From the NCBI GenBank assembly GCA_018697195.1, contig CM031858.1, positions 132,135,241 to 132,199,240 on the forward strand: 64,000 nucleotides of DNA, given 5' to 3'. Source of the DNA: Certhia americana. Lineage: Eukaryota > Chordata > Aves > Passeriformes > Certhiidae. This document shows, in pieces, positions 37,291-50,735 of the stretch; within the stretch, counting starts at the first letter, position 1, and each line of letters opens with the position of its first letter. The notes beneath the pieces were generated by a model, which made no database searches, was not told where the DNA came from, and saw only the letters and a program-made list of their open reading frames with translations. Position numbers and translations under genes: made by a program.

Positions 37291-39809
37291 TAAATTGTTG
37301 GTATAGGAAACTAGAAATGAGGACCTATGTAAATGCTTGTGTATATTTTACTTATTTGGGAAAAGGCTGTATTTTGGTCCTTGCATAAAACTGGCATGAT
37401 GCACTTTCTGAAAGCCATAATGAACTTTGTCAAAACATCAAGGCATTCATTACTAACACTTTTGTTTTACATGTAGTTGTAAAATATGTGTTTCTTAAAA
37501 TAGATTATCTATAGAAACAGTTTGCTTGTATTTCAAGAGTGTATATGAAGGATCTGAAGAAGAGTTCTGTATTACGTATAGGAGATTGTTAATAGTAGGA
37601 ACAGAATGCAAACGTGAACTTCTATATCAGCATGTAAGTATTGAAGTATTAGGCTGTGATATCCCAAAGTACGTTAAAAAAAAATACGCAGTGGACAAAT
37701 GTTGTGCCAGCAACACAATACCCGAGTACTTTGTGTTTAAATAATACCCTTGTATATTTTGTTGCACCTAAAGATTTTTGCCAAAGAGTGATTTTGTTAT
37801 GGTTTATGTTTAAATAAGTAAATTTATGAGGGTAAGAAAGCCATTGTCACAGTGGGGAGTTTCAGATTAGTGCATACAGAGACATTGTGCTTGAGGAATT
37901 TGGTTCACAAGGTCATAGTTATGCTGAATGAGTCTAAGGAATATCTAGGTGAACCTATTGCAAGTTTTCAAGCTGTTCATAAAAGAAAAAATGAAAAATG
38001 CTCACTGTGAAGTACGGGGAGAACAATCCATTATGCATGTGAAATTAGTATCATATTTTGTTTTACGTACATAAGCAGATTTCCAAAAATATGTAATTTG
38101 GTGCTTTCACAAAACAAATATTCCAGTATTTACTTGTATTAGACAAAGGACAAAAATAGACATTGGGTCATACAATAATCTACTGTGATGGGTTTTTTAA
38201 AAAAACCGTTCATTCATATTGATGAAATAATGCCTTAGAAAGAATAATAAAAAGCACAGTGGTTGTGGTTAGGTCTCTGTGTGTGGAAAGTTGACAAACA
38301 CATTCTTAAGTTTTAAGAAACCACATTTAATTTTGAAATACCACTACTGACATAACAGATTTTCAGTGTGTTTCTGCTGAGCACTTAAGAAAGTTATAGG
38401 GACTACTGAACAATGCCATCACACTGCCTCACCAGGAGTGACTTGATCAAAATGGCTTTCCTGTCATCCAGATGCCTTCTGTGGGTACATATGATTAATT
38501 ACTTTATTTTCTTAATTGATAACATATTTCATTGGTGAAAATGGCAGTGTATTAGCAGTTTCAACTGTTATTTGGATATGGGCAGCACTGGGATTGCACT
38601 TTGTAACAGATTGCATACCTGTAGTTTGAATATAGTTACTTGAACTCTGAGTTTGCTGTTTGGGATGTACTACTTTAATGGTTATTTATGTTTCAATTAT
38701 TAGCATCAAATTTGCACAAATTGTAGAATTAATAATTTCTCTGTGAAGACAGCAGCTGCATAGTAAATCATTTTGGCCCAAGACAACAACCTTGAGCAGA
38801 ACAGCAGATTGGATGTCATATGCAAATAAGAAGCTTAAGCTTCAACACAGATGTAGGAAATCAATACAATTTGTGATCATAGATTGAAGGGGAAAAAAAG
38901 TTAAGATCCCATTGCTCCCTTATTTTGAAAAACAGTGATAATATAATTGTGAATTTTTATTACAATATCAAATGAGCAGAACACAGAAGGCTGTGTTGTT
39001 CTCACTATAGAAAGGGCAAGATTATTTTTCTTAGTATTTCCCAGTGCTTATTAGCAGAAGGCGAATGGCCCTCAGAGGAGTAGGAGACTCCTCTGTTACT
39101 GGTCACAGGTAAAGTTGAATGGTCTCATCATCCCCCACTCATTTAATAGCTCTTGAATGTTTTGTGGAAGTTGAGTCTGACTGTTTCCAAAATTCAGCTC
39201 AAGACTGAAATACTTTGTAAAATCTAATGTAGTAGACTTTAATGGAATCCACAAGGAATTCACTCAAAAATGTTTTTTTCTCGCTTGCTAGAAGACTTTT
39301 ACTTGAAAAACTCTGTGCTGAAATACAGTAGTAAAAGGATTGAATTATTTTTCCATCATCTTGGAATATTCCTTTTAATTTTAATTATTTGATGAATTTG
39401 AACAGTGAGACAATTGGTTATACCTGGTTACACTGATGCATAGCTGTTCTTTTTGAGGACTTGAATGTGACATCCTTTATTCATTTAGTAGATATGAATC
39501 AGTCCTACTTCCCCACAAGGCTGCTAGTATGGATCTGATGGGAAGTGCAATGAAGTTGATGCATTGATCTCATATCAACTTTCGTACATCTGGCTAAACT
39601 TAGGAATATATTCATTTATAGATCTCCAGTTGAATTCCATAGGAAAGAGGCAGATGGGTAATTTTGAAGATTTGAAATTAAAATAATGCTTAGTGTTGAT
39701 AAAAATGGCAAAATTGATACCTTCATTTTGTTAATTTGGATCTTAATGAATATCTGATTGGTCTGATTTTGACCTTTGGTGATTTCTTTTCCTTTTTTTG
39801 ACATTACAG

Positions 39810-40013
39810 GAGAGCACTAAATCTAGGAATTCTTCGAGACCCTGGATCAGAGGTTGAAGACAGACAATATCAAATAGATCTTCAATCTATCAACATTGGT
39901 ACTGCTTATTGGAATCAGTTGAAACCAGAGAAGGAAAATGGAAAAGGAGGGATTTTGACAGAGACTGAGAGAAATTCTCAAAATCCAGCACTTGAATGGA
40001 ACATGGCTAGTAG
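39810..40013 (+). CDS. VPS13B: VPS13B internal exon (window exon 6)
   Basis: A 204-nt exon, phase 2 in and phase 2 out. The acceptor is TTTTTTTGACATTACAG and the donor AGTAG|GTAGGG. The carried-in CA plus G gives Gln, then RALNLGILRDPGSEVEDRQY, then QIDLQSINIGTAYWNQLKPE. The lysine/glycine-rich KENGKGGILTE loop follows, and finally ERNSQNPALEWNMAS, with Ser split across the splice. The first half is nearly invariant among vertebrates. The KENGKGG loop is the variable part and probably surface-exposed. Confidence 0.97.
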
Positions 40014-41589
40014 GTAGGGATTGTTTTAAAAACTTACTCTTTTATGAAATTGCATCGCACAAACACTGCAGAGAGCATGCACAGTATACCTGAATTAAAT
40101 AATTCAGTACTGGGTTTGCTTTACATTACAAGCACATTTCCCTGGAGTTATGGATTACACAGTTGAAATGCATATTACTGTTGTTGTTGCACTGTAGTTA
40201 CTGTCTAGTAACTGTGTGTACCTTTGCTTCCATTATAAGCTCTTCTCCAAGTGACTCACTGGCTGTCCATAAAATAACTCCAGGGCTGAGCCTTCAGCTT
40301 GTTGGTCTCTATAAGCAATGGGAGGTTCTGTTTTGGGGTTTTTTTTTTGGTGGTGGTGATGTGTGTTTTTTCTTTTTTTTTCTAAACTTCTTTTGTTTGT
40401 ATTTTTACAAAGCTTGAGTAAAACCAGTTTAGACATTTTTAAATTAGAGAGGGATAAAGTGGAACATTTCCTATTGATTCTGAACCAGTTTTTGCACTTC
40501 CATAACTAAAACCAGATGAATTTTGGGAATTAGATATTTCAGCTAAGTCTCCTTTCTTGGGTATTGTATATATGCACACAAAGCCCCACCCTCTGGTTAA
40601 ACAGGGTTGAAAGACAAAGCATGCATACCTTTGCCTGCTATTTCAAATTTTGAAGTTTTCAAATATAAAAGTGGGGGTGTTAATTGGTAATTTGTGAAGA
40701 TTTTAAATTTTTAATTTGCTTTTAATATACTTTTTTTACTTAAAAATTCATAGAAGTAGTTTAAAACTAAATTTTTACAGGCAGATTTCGATTTTTGAAG
40801 TGGCAGGGATAAGGTCTTATGGCAAAGAGCAAGCTTTCAAAAGTAATTTTTTGTATTTAGAAGCATTTCCGTTAGTAAATGTCTCTTTGCCTATACATTT
40901 AGCTATTTATTTTCATATAAAAATTCTTTCTATCTAATTCATGCACAATCTGATTTTTATGAAATGTGTGCATAATTTTATGGTTTCTCAGATATGATTC
41001 CAATCTGAATTCAGGGATGAGTTCCTAAAGTGATACAGAAAAACAGGCAGAATCATATGGAAATGACTACTTTTGGATTAATTTTCAGAAAAATGGGAGA
41101 TGAGAGGAGTCAGATTTTTCTGAAAGTAAGGCTAAGTTGTAGCAAAGGCTACATGAAGATGGCACACAGCCTGAGCTTTGTAAGTGATGTATTGATGCAA
41201 GGCCAGGAGGACAGATAAGCTCACTCTGGAGGACAGCATGCAGGAAGAAGATGTGATCAATAACAAATTCCAGATTACCATTGAAAAATAGAGGGCAGGA
41301 AAAGCAGTTCTAACCAAAGAAATGATAAAATGACAAGGAGTCACCGGAGTGCAGATAAAAGTTCTAACACAGAAATAGACTCTGGTCTTCATTTATCAGA
41401 TCACGTGGTTCTTTCCTTTAACACTATGTTTTTTTAACTCGTATAATTCCAGAGAAGTTTTTTATTTTAAATTCCTAGCCTTAAAATGTGTATGACTTTC
41501 TAGTTGGGCCTTGAGGTTGGACAAATTCCCTGTGAAGTTCTTTGTCATAAAATTCCATTGGAACTCCAGTCCACTGGAGTATTTTGAAA

Positions 41590-41726
41590 CATATATATCT
41601 GTATCTATCTATGTCTATGTCTTTCTATATCTATATCTATGTATCTATATCTATATCTTTCTCTATATATCTCTCTATATATAGAGATAGATAGAGATAG
41701 ATGTATATATATATATGTGTCTGTGT
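41590..41726. repeat. TATC/TATA compound microsatellite with palindromic core
   Basis: Imperfect TATC/TCTA/TGTC units switch strand composition at a perfect palindrome, TCTCTATATATAGAGA, into GATA units and then a TA run. The pyrimidine-to-purine switch lets the single strand fold back on itself. Confidence 0.9.
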
Positions 41727-43101
41727 TACGTTAATATCCAAAGGACTTGAAGCCAGTTTGCAGCTTAAGCTAACAGCAAATCCAGCCACTGAGAGATTTG
41801 CTTTCCTTTTTCTTGCCATTGGTTTCTGAAATCCTACTGCCAGCACACTCTGGATCTGAGCTTTATGGTTATAGATTGAAAAAGGAAATTTGGTGGGATT
41901 CCTGAAAAGCTAATAGGACAAGGGAAGCAGCTGTTACAGAGAATCTTGAGTTCTCTTTTTCCTTTTTTTTTCCTATAACTGCTTAGACATGCTTCTTCAG
42001 CAGACTTCCAAATAGAAGTTTTATTAGAATACAAATAAATGTGTTTGGTTTAAAATTGCTTTTGAATGAATCTTCTACTTGGGCTTTAATTTAGAACAGT
42101 TGTAATTAAATACATTAGGTTTTCATTCATGGTGTGCAATTACAGAACTTTAATTCCAGCTTGTTTTCAAGAAAAAGTAAGAATGCTTTCTTACTTTTTG
42201 GTTTTAAATTTTACATATTTACTACGTTTTTTTCAGGACCCTTGCATTCTTTCTTTTTACTTAGCAGTCAGTTTTGCTATATCTGGGTTTATTTTATGTC
42301 CTGTGGAAGTGATGTGCTGAGAACTGGAAGAACCTGCTCTGAACTCTGCCATCCATGGCACCGTTTCCAGCATGCTCCAAGAGGGCAGCTGCAGGATGTT
42401 TTACATGGTGCTTACTGCTTCCAGGGTTAAGTTTATCTTAATATTTACTGCAAATACCACAAAAGCTTTATGCTTTAATATAATTTTGATACCATTTTTA
42501 GAGTTCTTTAAGTTTCTTAGATATGTTTAACCTGGAACATAATGAACGATTTTTGATGAGTTATTTTAGGGTTAATTTCTTTGTTTGATTTTAATACACT
42601 TCTATTTGTTCTTACCCAGTGTTATGGTATATTAGGATCACTGGGTTTAAAAATTCTTCTTTGAAATCTGTTTCCCTCATTTTTATAATACTTTAATGCT
42701 ATGTGGGGCGGTGTAGAATCCAGCCTATATCCAGGTTTTTCACAGTTACTTTACAGAAAACTTCAGCATAGATAGTAGCCATTTCTTTTCCATTCCCATT
42801 AGTAAAAGCATTACTGGATTATTTCAAAATAAAATTGCAAAAATGTTTGAAATAAATTATATTGTAATTTAGTCTACAGCTGAAATTTGGCCTCATTTTA
42901 AAAATTTACATGAAAACGAAACCATTATAAGTAGATCTATGGATATCACACAAACGACTATCTGAAGTCTTTTGACATAATTTATCATTTAAGTGCTTTA
43001 GCAATCTTTACTCTGAAAGTAAATCCTTCGAATTTTCACACCACTTTTTCTGGAGTTCTGTTCTTCTAGTACTTAATGTGTTAAGGGACTGATTTTTCTT
43101 T

Positions 43102-43121
43102 CCCCCCCCCCCCCTCCCCCC
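43102..43121. repeat. C-rich homopolymer (C13 T C6)
   Basis: Thirteen C, one T and six C in a row within AT-rich intron. No feature is attached to it. Confidence 0.85.
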
Positions 43122-46100
43122 AACCTTTATACTCCAGTTTGGAAAGCAAGCTGTTAGACTAAGTTGTTGAATGCATACAGGTGTAGTGTAAGACTGTTCA
43201 AGAGGGGCTGTAGTGAAAGGCTGGTGTGATGCCTCCTGTGCCTCTGCAGGTCATGCCAAGGAGAACGGGGGAGCTGGAACACTCTGGTAGGGTGGATGCA
43301 GTCTTGCAGAAAAAACTGTCTAGATGTTGTGCTGTACTGAGGATCAGGGATCATAACTCTTTCCATTATGAAATGTTTATACTTCACCATAGATGTTATA
43401 AAAAGTTCCCTAATGGTGTAATATATAAAAAGAATACTGGAAACAGTCAGACAGTTCTAATAAGGTTATGTACAAATGAAACCTGTCCACATTTATTCCC
43501 TTTACCAAACAGCATGTGGGGAACTGGGAGTACTTAACCAAAAGAAGTTTTCTTGATTGAAAACTGCTTTTTCAGCTTGCAGATCTCCTCCTCCCTCTCT
43601 CTCCACTCAATGGAAAAAACAACAGTCCTGAAGGAAATAAAGAAATATATCCTCTCTTGAGGCCTCGCCCCCATCCCTGTGCAATCCTTCTACAGCTCCC
43701 AGCAGCAACTTCTGCTTCCTGCAGCCTGAATAAACTTTGTTTAAAAAAAATAATAATTGAGCTTAAAAGCATTACTTCTCTGTGTGGTAATGAATTGAGT
43801 GTGGCAATATACTGCATTACAGTTTTGTCCTTGGCATACCACCATCTGGAACAGCTCTCATGGAGTACATCAGGGAGCCAATGATCTGTTGTACAAAACT
43901 GAACAAAATACCACTGCAAGGATCCTCAAAAAGGTTTCCTGCAGATTTTTCTTTGAATAGTTTTCATTTTCATGCTTATTTAGAAAGTTCTTGGCAGCTT
44001 GCCAAGTTCTAATGAGAAAGACCAGAAAAAAATTGATCTGTAGATCTTTGTGTAAGGAAGTTGTGGCTTTTCTCTTGAATCTTTTGGAATAAAATTCAAT
44101 GGGTTTTGGTTTGATTTTTTTTTTCTAGTAATTTAATTGCTCTTTTGCAGTATCACAACCTGAAGTTGTGTTTCTATTCATACTGTACAAAGCCTTTCTC
44201 AGTAAGATGGGGTGTTATATTTTTATATTAATCCACAGCAAAGAAATGCTGCACAGCATTCTTCCTAAGATAAAAGTTAGCTTTACTAAGGCCTTATAAT
44301 ACAAAATAGTGATTTGTAGTGTACACTTACGCTGTGTACACAGACAGGTAGTGTACACTTGTTCATTTTCTAATCTTGGTTATTAGATGGTCCTCAAAAT
44401 GTTGCTATGCTAGTTTACTGCCATGTGACATGTCATTACAACACCTCAGCTGAAAGATGAGAATCAGTCATTAGTAGTTAGGTATCCTAATACATTCCTA
44501 GTACATTTGTATATCAGGGATTAGCTGATTTAAACACTACATGGGAAGCCTGCAAGAGAAAATTCTTTCATAAATCTCAAGTTCACACGCAATCTTAAAT
44601 AACATCTTTTGACATTTTGCATGCCTCAACACTACTAGAGAACACTTTGACTATGTGGCCTATTTCATGCTAATATGTTTTTTTCTTTTTCACATCACAA
44701 AATTCTCTGTGAGGACTCATCTTTCTGTAGCTAGTAAAATTACATGGTGCAAATGTGCTTTTGATTGTTATTCATGTATTGAATGTATACAAGTTTCTCC
44801 CTGACTTATGAATTTTTAAGAATATAAGGTCTCAATGCGATTCAATAAGGTATTATTAAGAATAAAATATAATTAATGATAAGATAAACATTTCCAAATT
44901 TCACATCTAGGTTCTGTGTAGCTATTAGTGGCCACATTTTCTGTTTGTTTTGATCAGTGTTTTCCACATGAGAGTCATAGTAGTAGGACTTAGTCCTACT
45001 TGTGCATTTTCTCAGTTTATCCAGTCTCGCATCATCGCGTCTCCTTAATTAGGGCAACATCATCTCTTTGGCAGTCCTTCCTCTTTGTATAAATTCAACG
45101 TGTTCTGACTGGATATAATCAAATACTGATGACTTGATTTGATGTAATTAAATGTTGTTGCTTCTATTGCAGAATTCTGTTCTTCACATTTTTTTTCTCT
45201 CTTCTTCCTACAACATTTTTTGACCTATTAATCATTAGATGTCTTTGCTTTTGCAGTACTTCCCAACCCCCTGTCTATCCATTTCCCTTTTTGTGTCTTC
45301 TTTCATTTGCTTTGACTCATGTACACTCTCTGCTCATCAGACCTCATCATCCCACTTACCAAGGCCAGTGCATTCAATGTTTCAAAGAGTCACTTCCTTG
45401 CTCACTCCTGTGTGTTTTAAAGGTGTTTGCTGTGAACATTCACATTGTTACTGCAATATTTTATTTGAAATCCTTCAAAAAATTAGTTTCTATTATATTG
45501 TAATATAAAAACCGTAAGACAGGTTGCCACTGTATGGATATTGTTACCTATGCTGCTGTTAGTGGTCTTCTTTTACTTCCCTGTCTGTGGTTGTGTTTTT
45601 TCTTAAATTGTAAGCCTTTGAGGACAGAGACCATTATTGTCCTGTGCTTTTGCAATGTAGATCTGTGGTCCATAACCAGAGTTTATGTTACCGTGCAGAT
45701 AAAGCCCAAATTCTGCACTAAGGGACCTCCAAACTTTATCACAGTTGCTTAACTGCCTTGTTCCTTTGCGTTAGCATATGGTCTTTCAAATGCACTTACT
45801 TTTAAGTATAGATGATCAACTGCTTTAACATCTCTAAAAATACTAGCTTTTCCTTTTTTTTCCAAGGCAAATATATAACAGATGCATAAATGAACCACGG
45901 AATGAATGTGCTGCAGACATAGAGCCATCATTACGCTCTTCACAATCAAGTTTTTTCATAAGCTCATGTGGTGTACACCTGTGTTAAGTTAATGTTGCAC
46001 TTAGGTGCAGTGTAGAAGACTCAATAATTCAAAGTGGAATTTGTTTCTTTGTTCCTTTTGTGTTCTTTCTCATATCCTTTCCCTTCATTATTTACTGTGC

Positions 46101-48783
46101 TCTGTTTGCCTTCTGTTTGTACTTACAACTATTTTCCTAATACTTGATTTGGCTGAGGTTCAAATTCACCCACAGAAAATTCACAAAGTAGTAAGTAGAG
46201 CAGGACAGGGATAGCACATACGGATGATTTTAAAAATAAAATGAAGTAAAGCAGTAATCAATATACATTACCAAAAATATCCTTTAAGATACAGTGTACT
46301 GGGTATCTACTAGAATATAGTAGAAAATTTTAAAAAATGGGAATATGCATAAGCTGAAAAATAATTTGATCAGTGATTTAAGAGAGACAGTTGAGGTTTG
46401 AGGTTCAACAAATAACTTGCTTTCACAGCTCTATTTCATATATTAAAATCAGACTTACTAGCATTTCAGGAAACTTCAAGTAGAAGTTTTCTAGTAAAGC
46501 TAGAAAGTACAACTGCATGTTCTTTCATGGAATTGTTCTGCTGTTTAGCTCTCATTGTCCTCGGGAAAAAAAAAGTATTTGTTTCTCATCTCATTGAGAA
46601 GTGGAAATAGGAATTGGGTGGAAAATCATTTGGTTTAAATCTAAAATGAAGGTGATGGCAGGTGGAGAAACAATTGTAGAACTCCAAAATATAAGACCAT
46701 TTTCTCAAGTTGAAGATGTTCACTAATCACTAACAACTCTGATTTCTAATTTGGGGATGTAGTGAGACTAGTCTTGCTCTAAAAGTCATCGTTAGAGATC
46801 AACAGAGCTATTGCTGACCAAAATGTTAAAGCTTTTAAGGTAAGATTGTAGTTTTCTCAACTCACTAGTTAGCTTACTCTTAAGCAAACTGCACACTTCT
46901 TACGGTGCAGCTTCCTCAGCAGTGAGGGTCATTTGAGGCAAAGGTTTATTTTGAGTTGTGCTCTGCCAATACTGTGGTAGCTGTTCTTAACTTCTGTATA
47001 CTGTTGTCCTAAATAAAATTCAAAGCTTTAAGGCCCACCTCCACTGAATAATTTATATTCCGTTATGGAGCGCCATTCTTTCTACATGTTTTGAGGACAT
47101 TTAAAATAATTATTCATAGAATTTGAAGCATCAAAATTGAAATAGCCTAAGCAGTAAAATGAATTCTGAATGTTCTGCAATATGAATTTTGTATCTTTTG
47201 CAGTGGACTGAACTACACCTCAGGTTATGATATCAATTTATTCTCAACCTAACTCTTGGATTAAAAACCATCAGCATTTGAGATTGTTTACTTTTCTACT
47301 GAATCCATTACAGAACCATTACTAGTCTATGGATCTCAATACCCCTTCTTAGTCAAGAGATTTCAATACCTATTCTGCATGTAGCAAGTGATTTCTGCAT
47401 AGACAGGCATATAAGCATATTGGTTAGAAACACTGACATGGATAACTCTAGCTGATGGAAGGGAGGGACTAATTCTTTATTGCATAGTTCAGGTGTGACT
47501 CACTTGTGTGATTTATGCTAATGCCTGAGCTGCCATGTCTTATTAGAGGTGGCAAAATTAAAGGTAATACAGGGAAATGTAACTAACGTGCTGATGAGGA
47601 GTTTTACATGGGTCTATTTACTTCTTATCTAAGGCCATTCAGTTTGTTCTTTAAACTTGCATAATTTCATAGTTGACAATTTTCTATTTTGTAAGCACAG
47701 GAAAACTTACCTCAGACCTGTAACTTTATGATGATTTCTAGAATTATCCTTGGTGAAATGCAGGTACTTGATGTTGCTACAAACAATAATAGGTAAAAAG
47801 AATTATCAAAAACTATCTTGATGGAAGGAGTCTCCCTGGAATTTGAAGTGTGTCCTCTTTTAGAAGCTGAACAGCATCTTGATCTCATTACATTTTTTTC
47901 CCTCATCAGAGGCTCTCAGATGGCATTTTGTGGCAATTGTTTATTTGACCTGACCCAGAAGATTCTGGCCATTTGGAATGAGTTGTCATAAGCTATTAGT
48001 GATCCATCTATAACAGTTGTGCTTCTAGGCTTACTATTTGGTTAAAGGGGGGGGAAAACCAACAAAAAGCCCCAAACGAAACATCTGGCTGGAAAATAAA
48101 TGCAGTTATCTAATTTAATGACACAAATATTCTTGGTAAGTGAATGTTGATATTTAGCTGTAAAAACACCAAGAACAAGTAGCAAAAGAAGGAGTGGAGG
48201 AAGACTGACATCCCTGTTTTTCAAATGGTTCTGGACATCTTGGACAATAGTTACTAATTTCATGTGGGATTTTAATTGCATGTGATTTGCTAGTTTAATT
48301 TTCCATGTATTTCATTTTTGCCTCACTTTTGTGCATATTTCTTCAACACAGACTTTTAATGCACAAATTCAAATATTATGTAGGATTCAGAACAGCCATT
48401 TATAAAGTTAAGGGCATCCACAGGCAAGTTTTAAAAATACTGATAATAAACTTCACATCTTTTTTTAAATTACTGTGTATAGTGCATTAAACAGAAGAAG
48501 CAATGTCAAGTGTCAAACTTGTATACCTGGAGATAGGTTGAAGAGTCAAATATGTAGACATAGTTTTCCCATGAAATGAAAACAGAAGTCTGCCTTCAGG
48601 ATTGGAATTGATATGATTTACAATAATGATATATAATATTATAAAGTATCAATCAAATGCCAGACGGGTATTGAAGGAGTTTTTTGCTATGTGCTGGATG
48701 TAAAGAATAATATGGAAAGTTTTTGCCTCTCTACAATTTATAATGTAATTTAATCCTTACTTTTCTTTCCCTTTGTTTCCTAG

Positions 48784-48910
48784 CATAAGGCGCCACCAGG
48801 AAAGGAGAGCTATTTTAACTCCAATTTTAACAGATTTCACTGTTCGAATAACTGCAGCTCCTGCGATTATTTTTACAAAAATTGATGCTGCAGAGAATTT
48901 ACACCCAGAG
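48784..48910 (+). CDS. VPS13B: VPS13B internal exon (window exon 7)
   Basis: A 127-nt exon, phase 2 in and phase 0 out. The acceptor is TTTCCTAG and the donor GAG|GTTAGT. The carried-in AG plus C makes Ser, then IRRHQERRAILTPILTDFTV, then RITAAPAIIFTKIDAAENLH and PE. The RRHQERRAILTP motif is a basic loop before a predicted beta pair (DFTVRI, AIIFTKI) of the lipid-transfer rod. Retaining the downstream intron would reach a stop within about 15 codons. Confidence 0.96.
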
Positions 48911-49058
48911 GTTAGTAAAGTGTCTACAAAAATAGTGCAACTTGTAATATGTGGATAATCTGAATATTTTATCATTCCAGCATTTAAGTGTTTAGGTGTG
49001 TTTTCAAATTTTCAGCTGGAGAAGGGACATGAGCTGAAATGTTCTTTCTCTGTTCGAA

Positions 49059-49100
49059 AATGAATTTTTGTCTAGCATTAATGAATTTTTGTCTAGCATT
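49059..49100. repeat. perfect 21-bp tandem duplication
   Basis: The unit AATGAATTTTTGTCTAGCAT plus T is present twice without mismatch (49059-49079, 49080-49100), about 150 bp downstream of an exon. Confidence 0.92.
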
Positions 49101-50424
49101 CAATATTAAAGGCAGTCCAGCCAGAGGTAGATAAACCTATTTTTAGTTCCAAAAATGCGAATACTTTAATGATTTCCAGCAATGTTTTTTAAAAGTTTGT
49201 GATGGAAAGGTCTTAAGAAAAGATGCAACATAACAAAACATTGAATCTACAAGCATCTCATAAAGAAACCTGATAATGCAATTTATATACTATCTATAAT
49301 AAAAGTTAGGTTTAGTTCTCTTAGTCTGATTTCCAAGATCCCAAATTACCACTAAGCATTCATTTCCCTACCTTTACTATGGGTACTTCCAAGTACTCAG
49401 ATTTAACACTTTTGCTGGTGTGTTGTTCAGCTGGTTAATGGTCTATGAGGCAAGTTACATGCAAAAGGTATTGGCTGACTTTTGGCATTAGTTTATAGTT
49501 CAAGAGCATTTTATATAGGGAAAGTATCTGAAAATTTTTGTCAGCTCATAAGGATAATTTCCCTTAAAAGCTACCTCCTGGAAGGAGCAAAACTGGTACA
49601 GGAGTGTAAAGGGTACTAGATGTGTATTGCAACATGCAGTGGATGTACATTGTTGGAAAATAATAGCTAGTGGGCATAGAGAGAAGAAATCAACAGTTTC
49701 ACATTTTGTGTAAAGGGTCATCAGAAGGGCAGATGGAAAATTATTTAATGTAGAAAAGAAATAGCCCCAGTATGGCTAGGATGCATAGAAGTTATTCAAG
49801 TTGGTTTTTTTTTTTTTTAATTAGCTTTGGTAATGCTTATGTTCAAGAATTCCAGTGTTTTCTGTACATATATTCCTTGTTATCTGTTCCCTAGATGGCA
49901 TTCCATCATGAAGGGAGAGGTCTAGTTTAGATTAAAGCTTGAGCACTGTGAGAGCTTCTCATGAGACAGAGCAGTTATTCTCCCCTTCTGCATTGGTTCT
50001 GGTTTTCATCTCTTTTTTGCTTGCCAACAGTGGTGAAGATCTTTATTTGTGCTAGACAACACCAATAAAACAGTGGCTATTCAGCTAGTGTTGCCAAGGT
50101 ATTAAGAATGAAATCAATTTAGGTTGGCTATCAATGAGTTCCAACACATGATTTCTTTATAAATCAAACAGAGTTTGTGTTTAAATTTTAAAAAAGAAAA
50201 GTACATCTTTTTCTTGGAAGGAAAGGAGAATTGGAATCATTGCCAAGAACACTCTGACAGCCCACTGATACTAACAAGAGATGGAAACAAGGCCTTGTGC
50301 ATGAGATGCTTTTCTTGCGAAGTTTGACTTAATGTTTTGCTGTTGAAAGTCATACAAAGAATAAGCCACATCCCTTAGAAGCACCAAATGACACACCAAT
50401 TTCTCCTAAAAAGTCTACATTTGT

Positions 50425-50480
50425 AGTATATATAATATATATAATAATTAATATAATATATATAATAATATATATAATGT
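50425..50480. repeat. TA-rich low-complexity block
   Basis: An irregular run of TATATAATA units over about 55 bases, with local self-complementarity. It lies in intron upstream of the exon at 50592. Confidence 0.85.
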
Positions 50481-50591
50481 TATATGTAATGTTAAGTATT
50501 GACTACAGCAGGGAACCACAATACAGTTATATAGAAGCTAAAAATTATTTTCCCAGTAGCTGTTACCTAGTGTTTTCCCTTAATTTCACAG

Positions 50592-50735
50592 GAAATTTTG
50601 GTCTGTGGTCATTCTTTGGAAGTGAATATGACAACAAATTTGGACTTCTTCCTCAATGTGGCTCAAGTGCAACTTCTTCAGCAGCTGGTACAAGCTAATA
50701 TGGTTGGACTGGAACCTTCCAGTAGCACCACTGAG
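50592..50735 (+). CDS. VPS13B: VPS13B internal exon (window exon 8, last in window)
   Basis: A 144-nt exon of exactly 48 codons, phase 0 on both sides, with acceptor TAATTTCACAG and donor GAG|GTAGGT. It reads EILVCGHSLEVNMTTNLDFF, then LNVAQVQLLQQLVQANMVGL and EPSSSTTE. The LNVAQVQLLQQLVQAN segment looks like an amphipathic helix after a groove strand. The Ser/Thr-rich end is the start of a linker and differs from mammals. Because it is 3n and phase 0/0, skipping it would not shift the frame. In human the next residues, as I recall them, start a Ser-rich linker region. That exon is not found before the right edge. Confidence 0.96.

Larger units (their letters stand above)
18825..39809 (+). 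other. VPS13B: VPS13B intron (20,985 bp, longest complete intron in the window)
   Basis: GT at 18825, AG at 39808-39809. Contents I can name: a 19-bp tandem repeat (26761-26810), an A-rich tract (30258-30314), A21 (31715-31735) and an LTR-like segment (about 37060-37290). GC-richer patches at about 26180-26300 and 32870-33050 are unassigned. No CR1 is visible and no open frame is convincing. I looked for the intronic miRNAs known from vertebrate VPS13B (miR-599, miR-875) and did not find their mature sequences by eye. Confidence 0.8.
40014..48783 (+). other. VPS13B: VPS13B intron (8770 bp)
   Basis: GT at 40014, AG at 48782-48783 (TTTGTTTCCTAG). It contains a TATC/TATA-type microsatellite (41590-41726) and a C tract (43102-43121). 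The remainder is AT-rich with short random frames. I see no transposon in it that I can name. Confidence 0.82.
48911..50591 (+). other. VPS13B: VPS13B intron (1681 bp)
   Basis: GT at 48911, AG at 50590-50591. It contains a perfect 21-bp tandem duplication (49059-49100) and a TA-rich low-complexity block (about 50425-50480) roughly 110 bp before the acceptor. Nothing else is recognisable. Confidence 0.85.
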
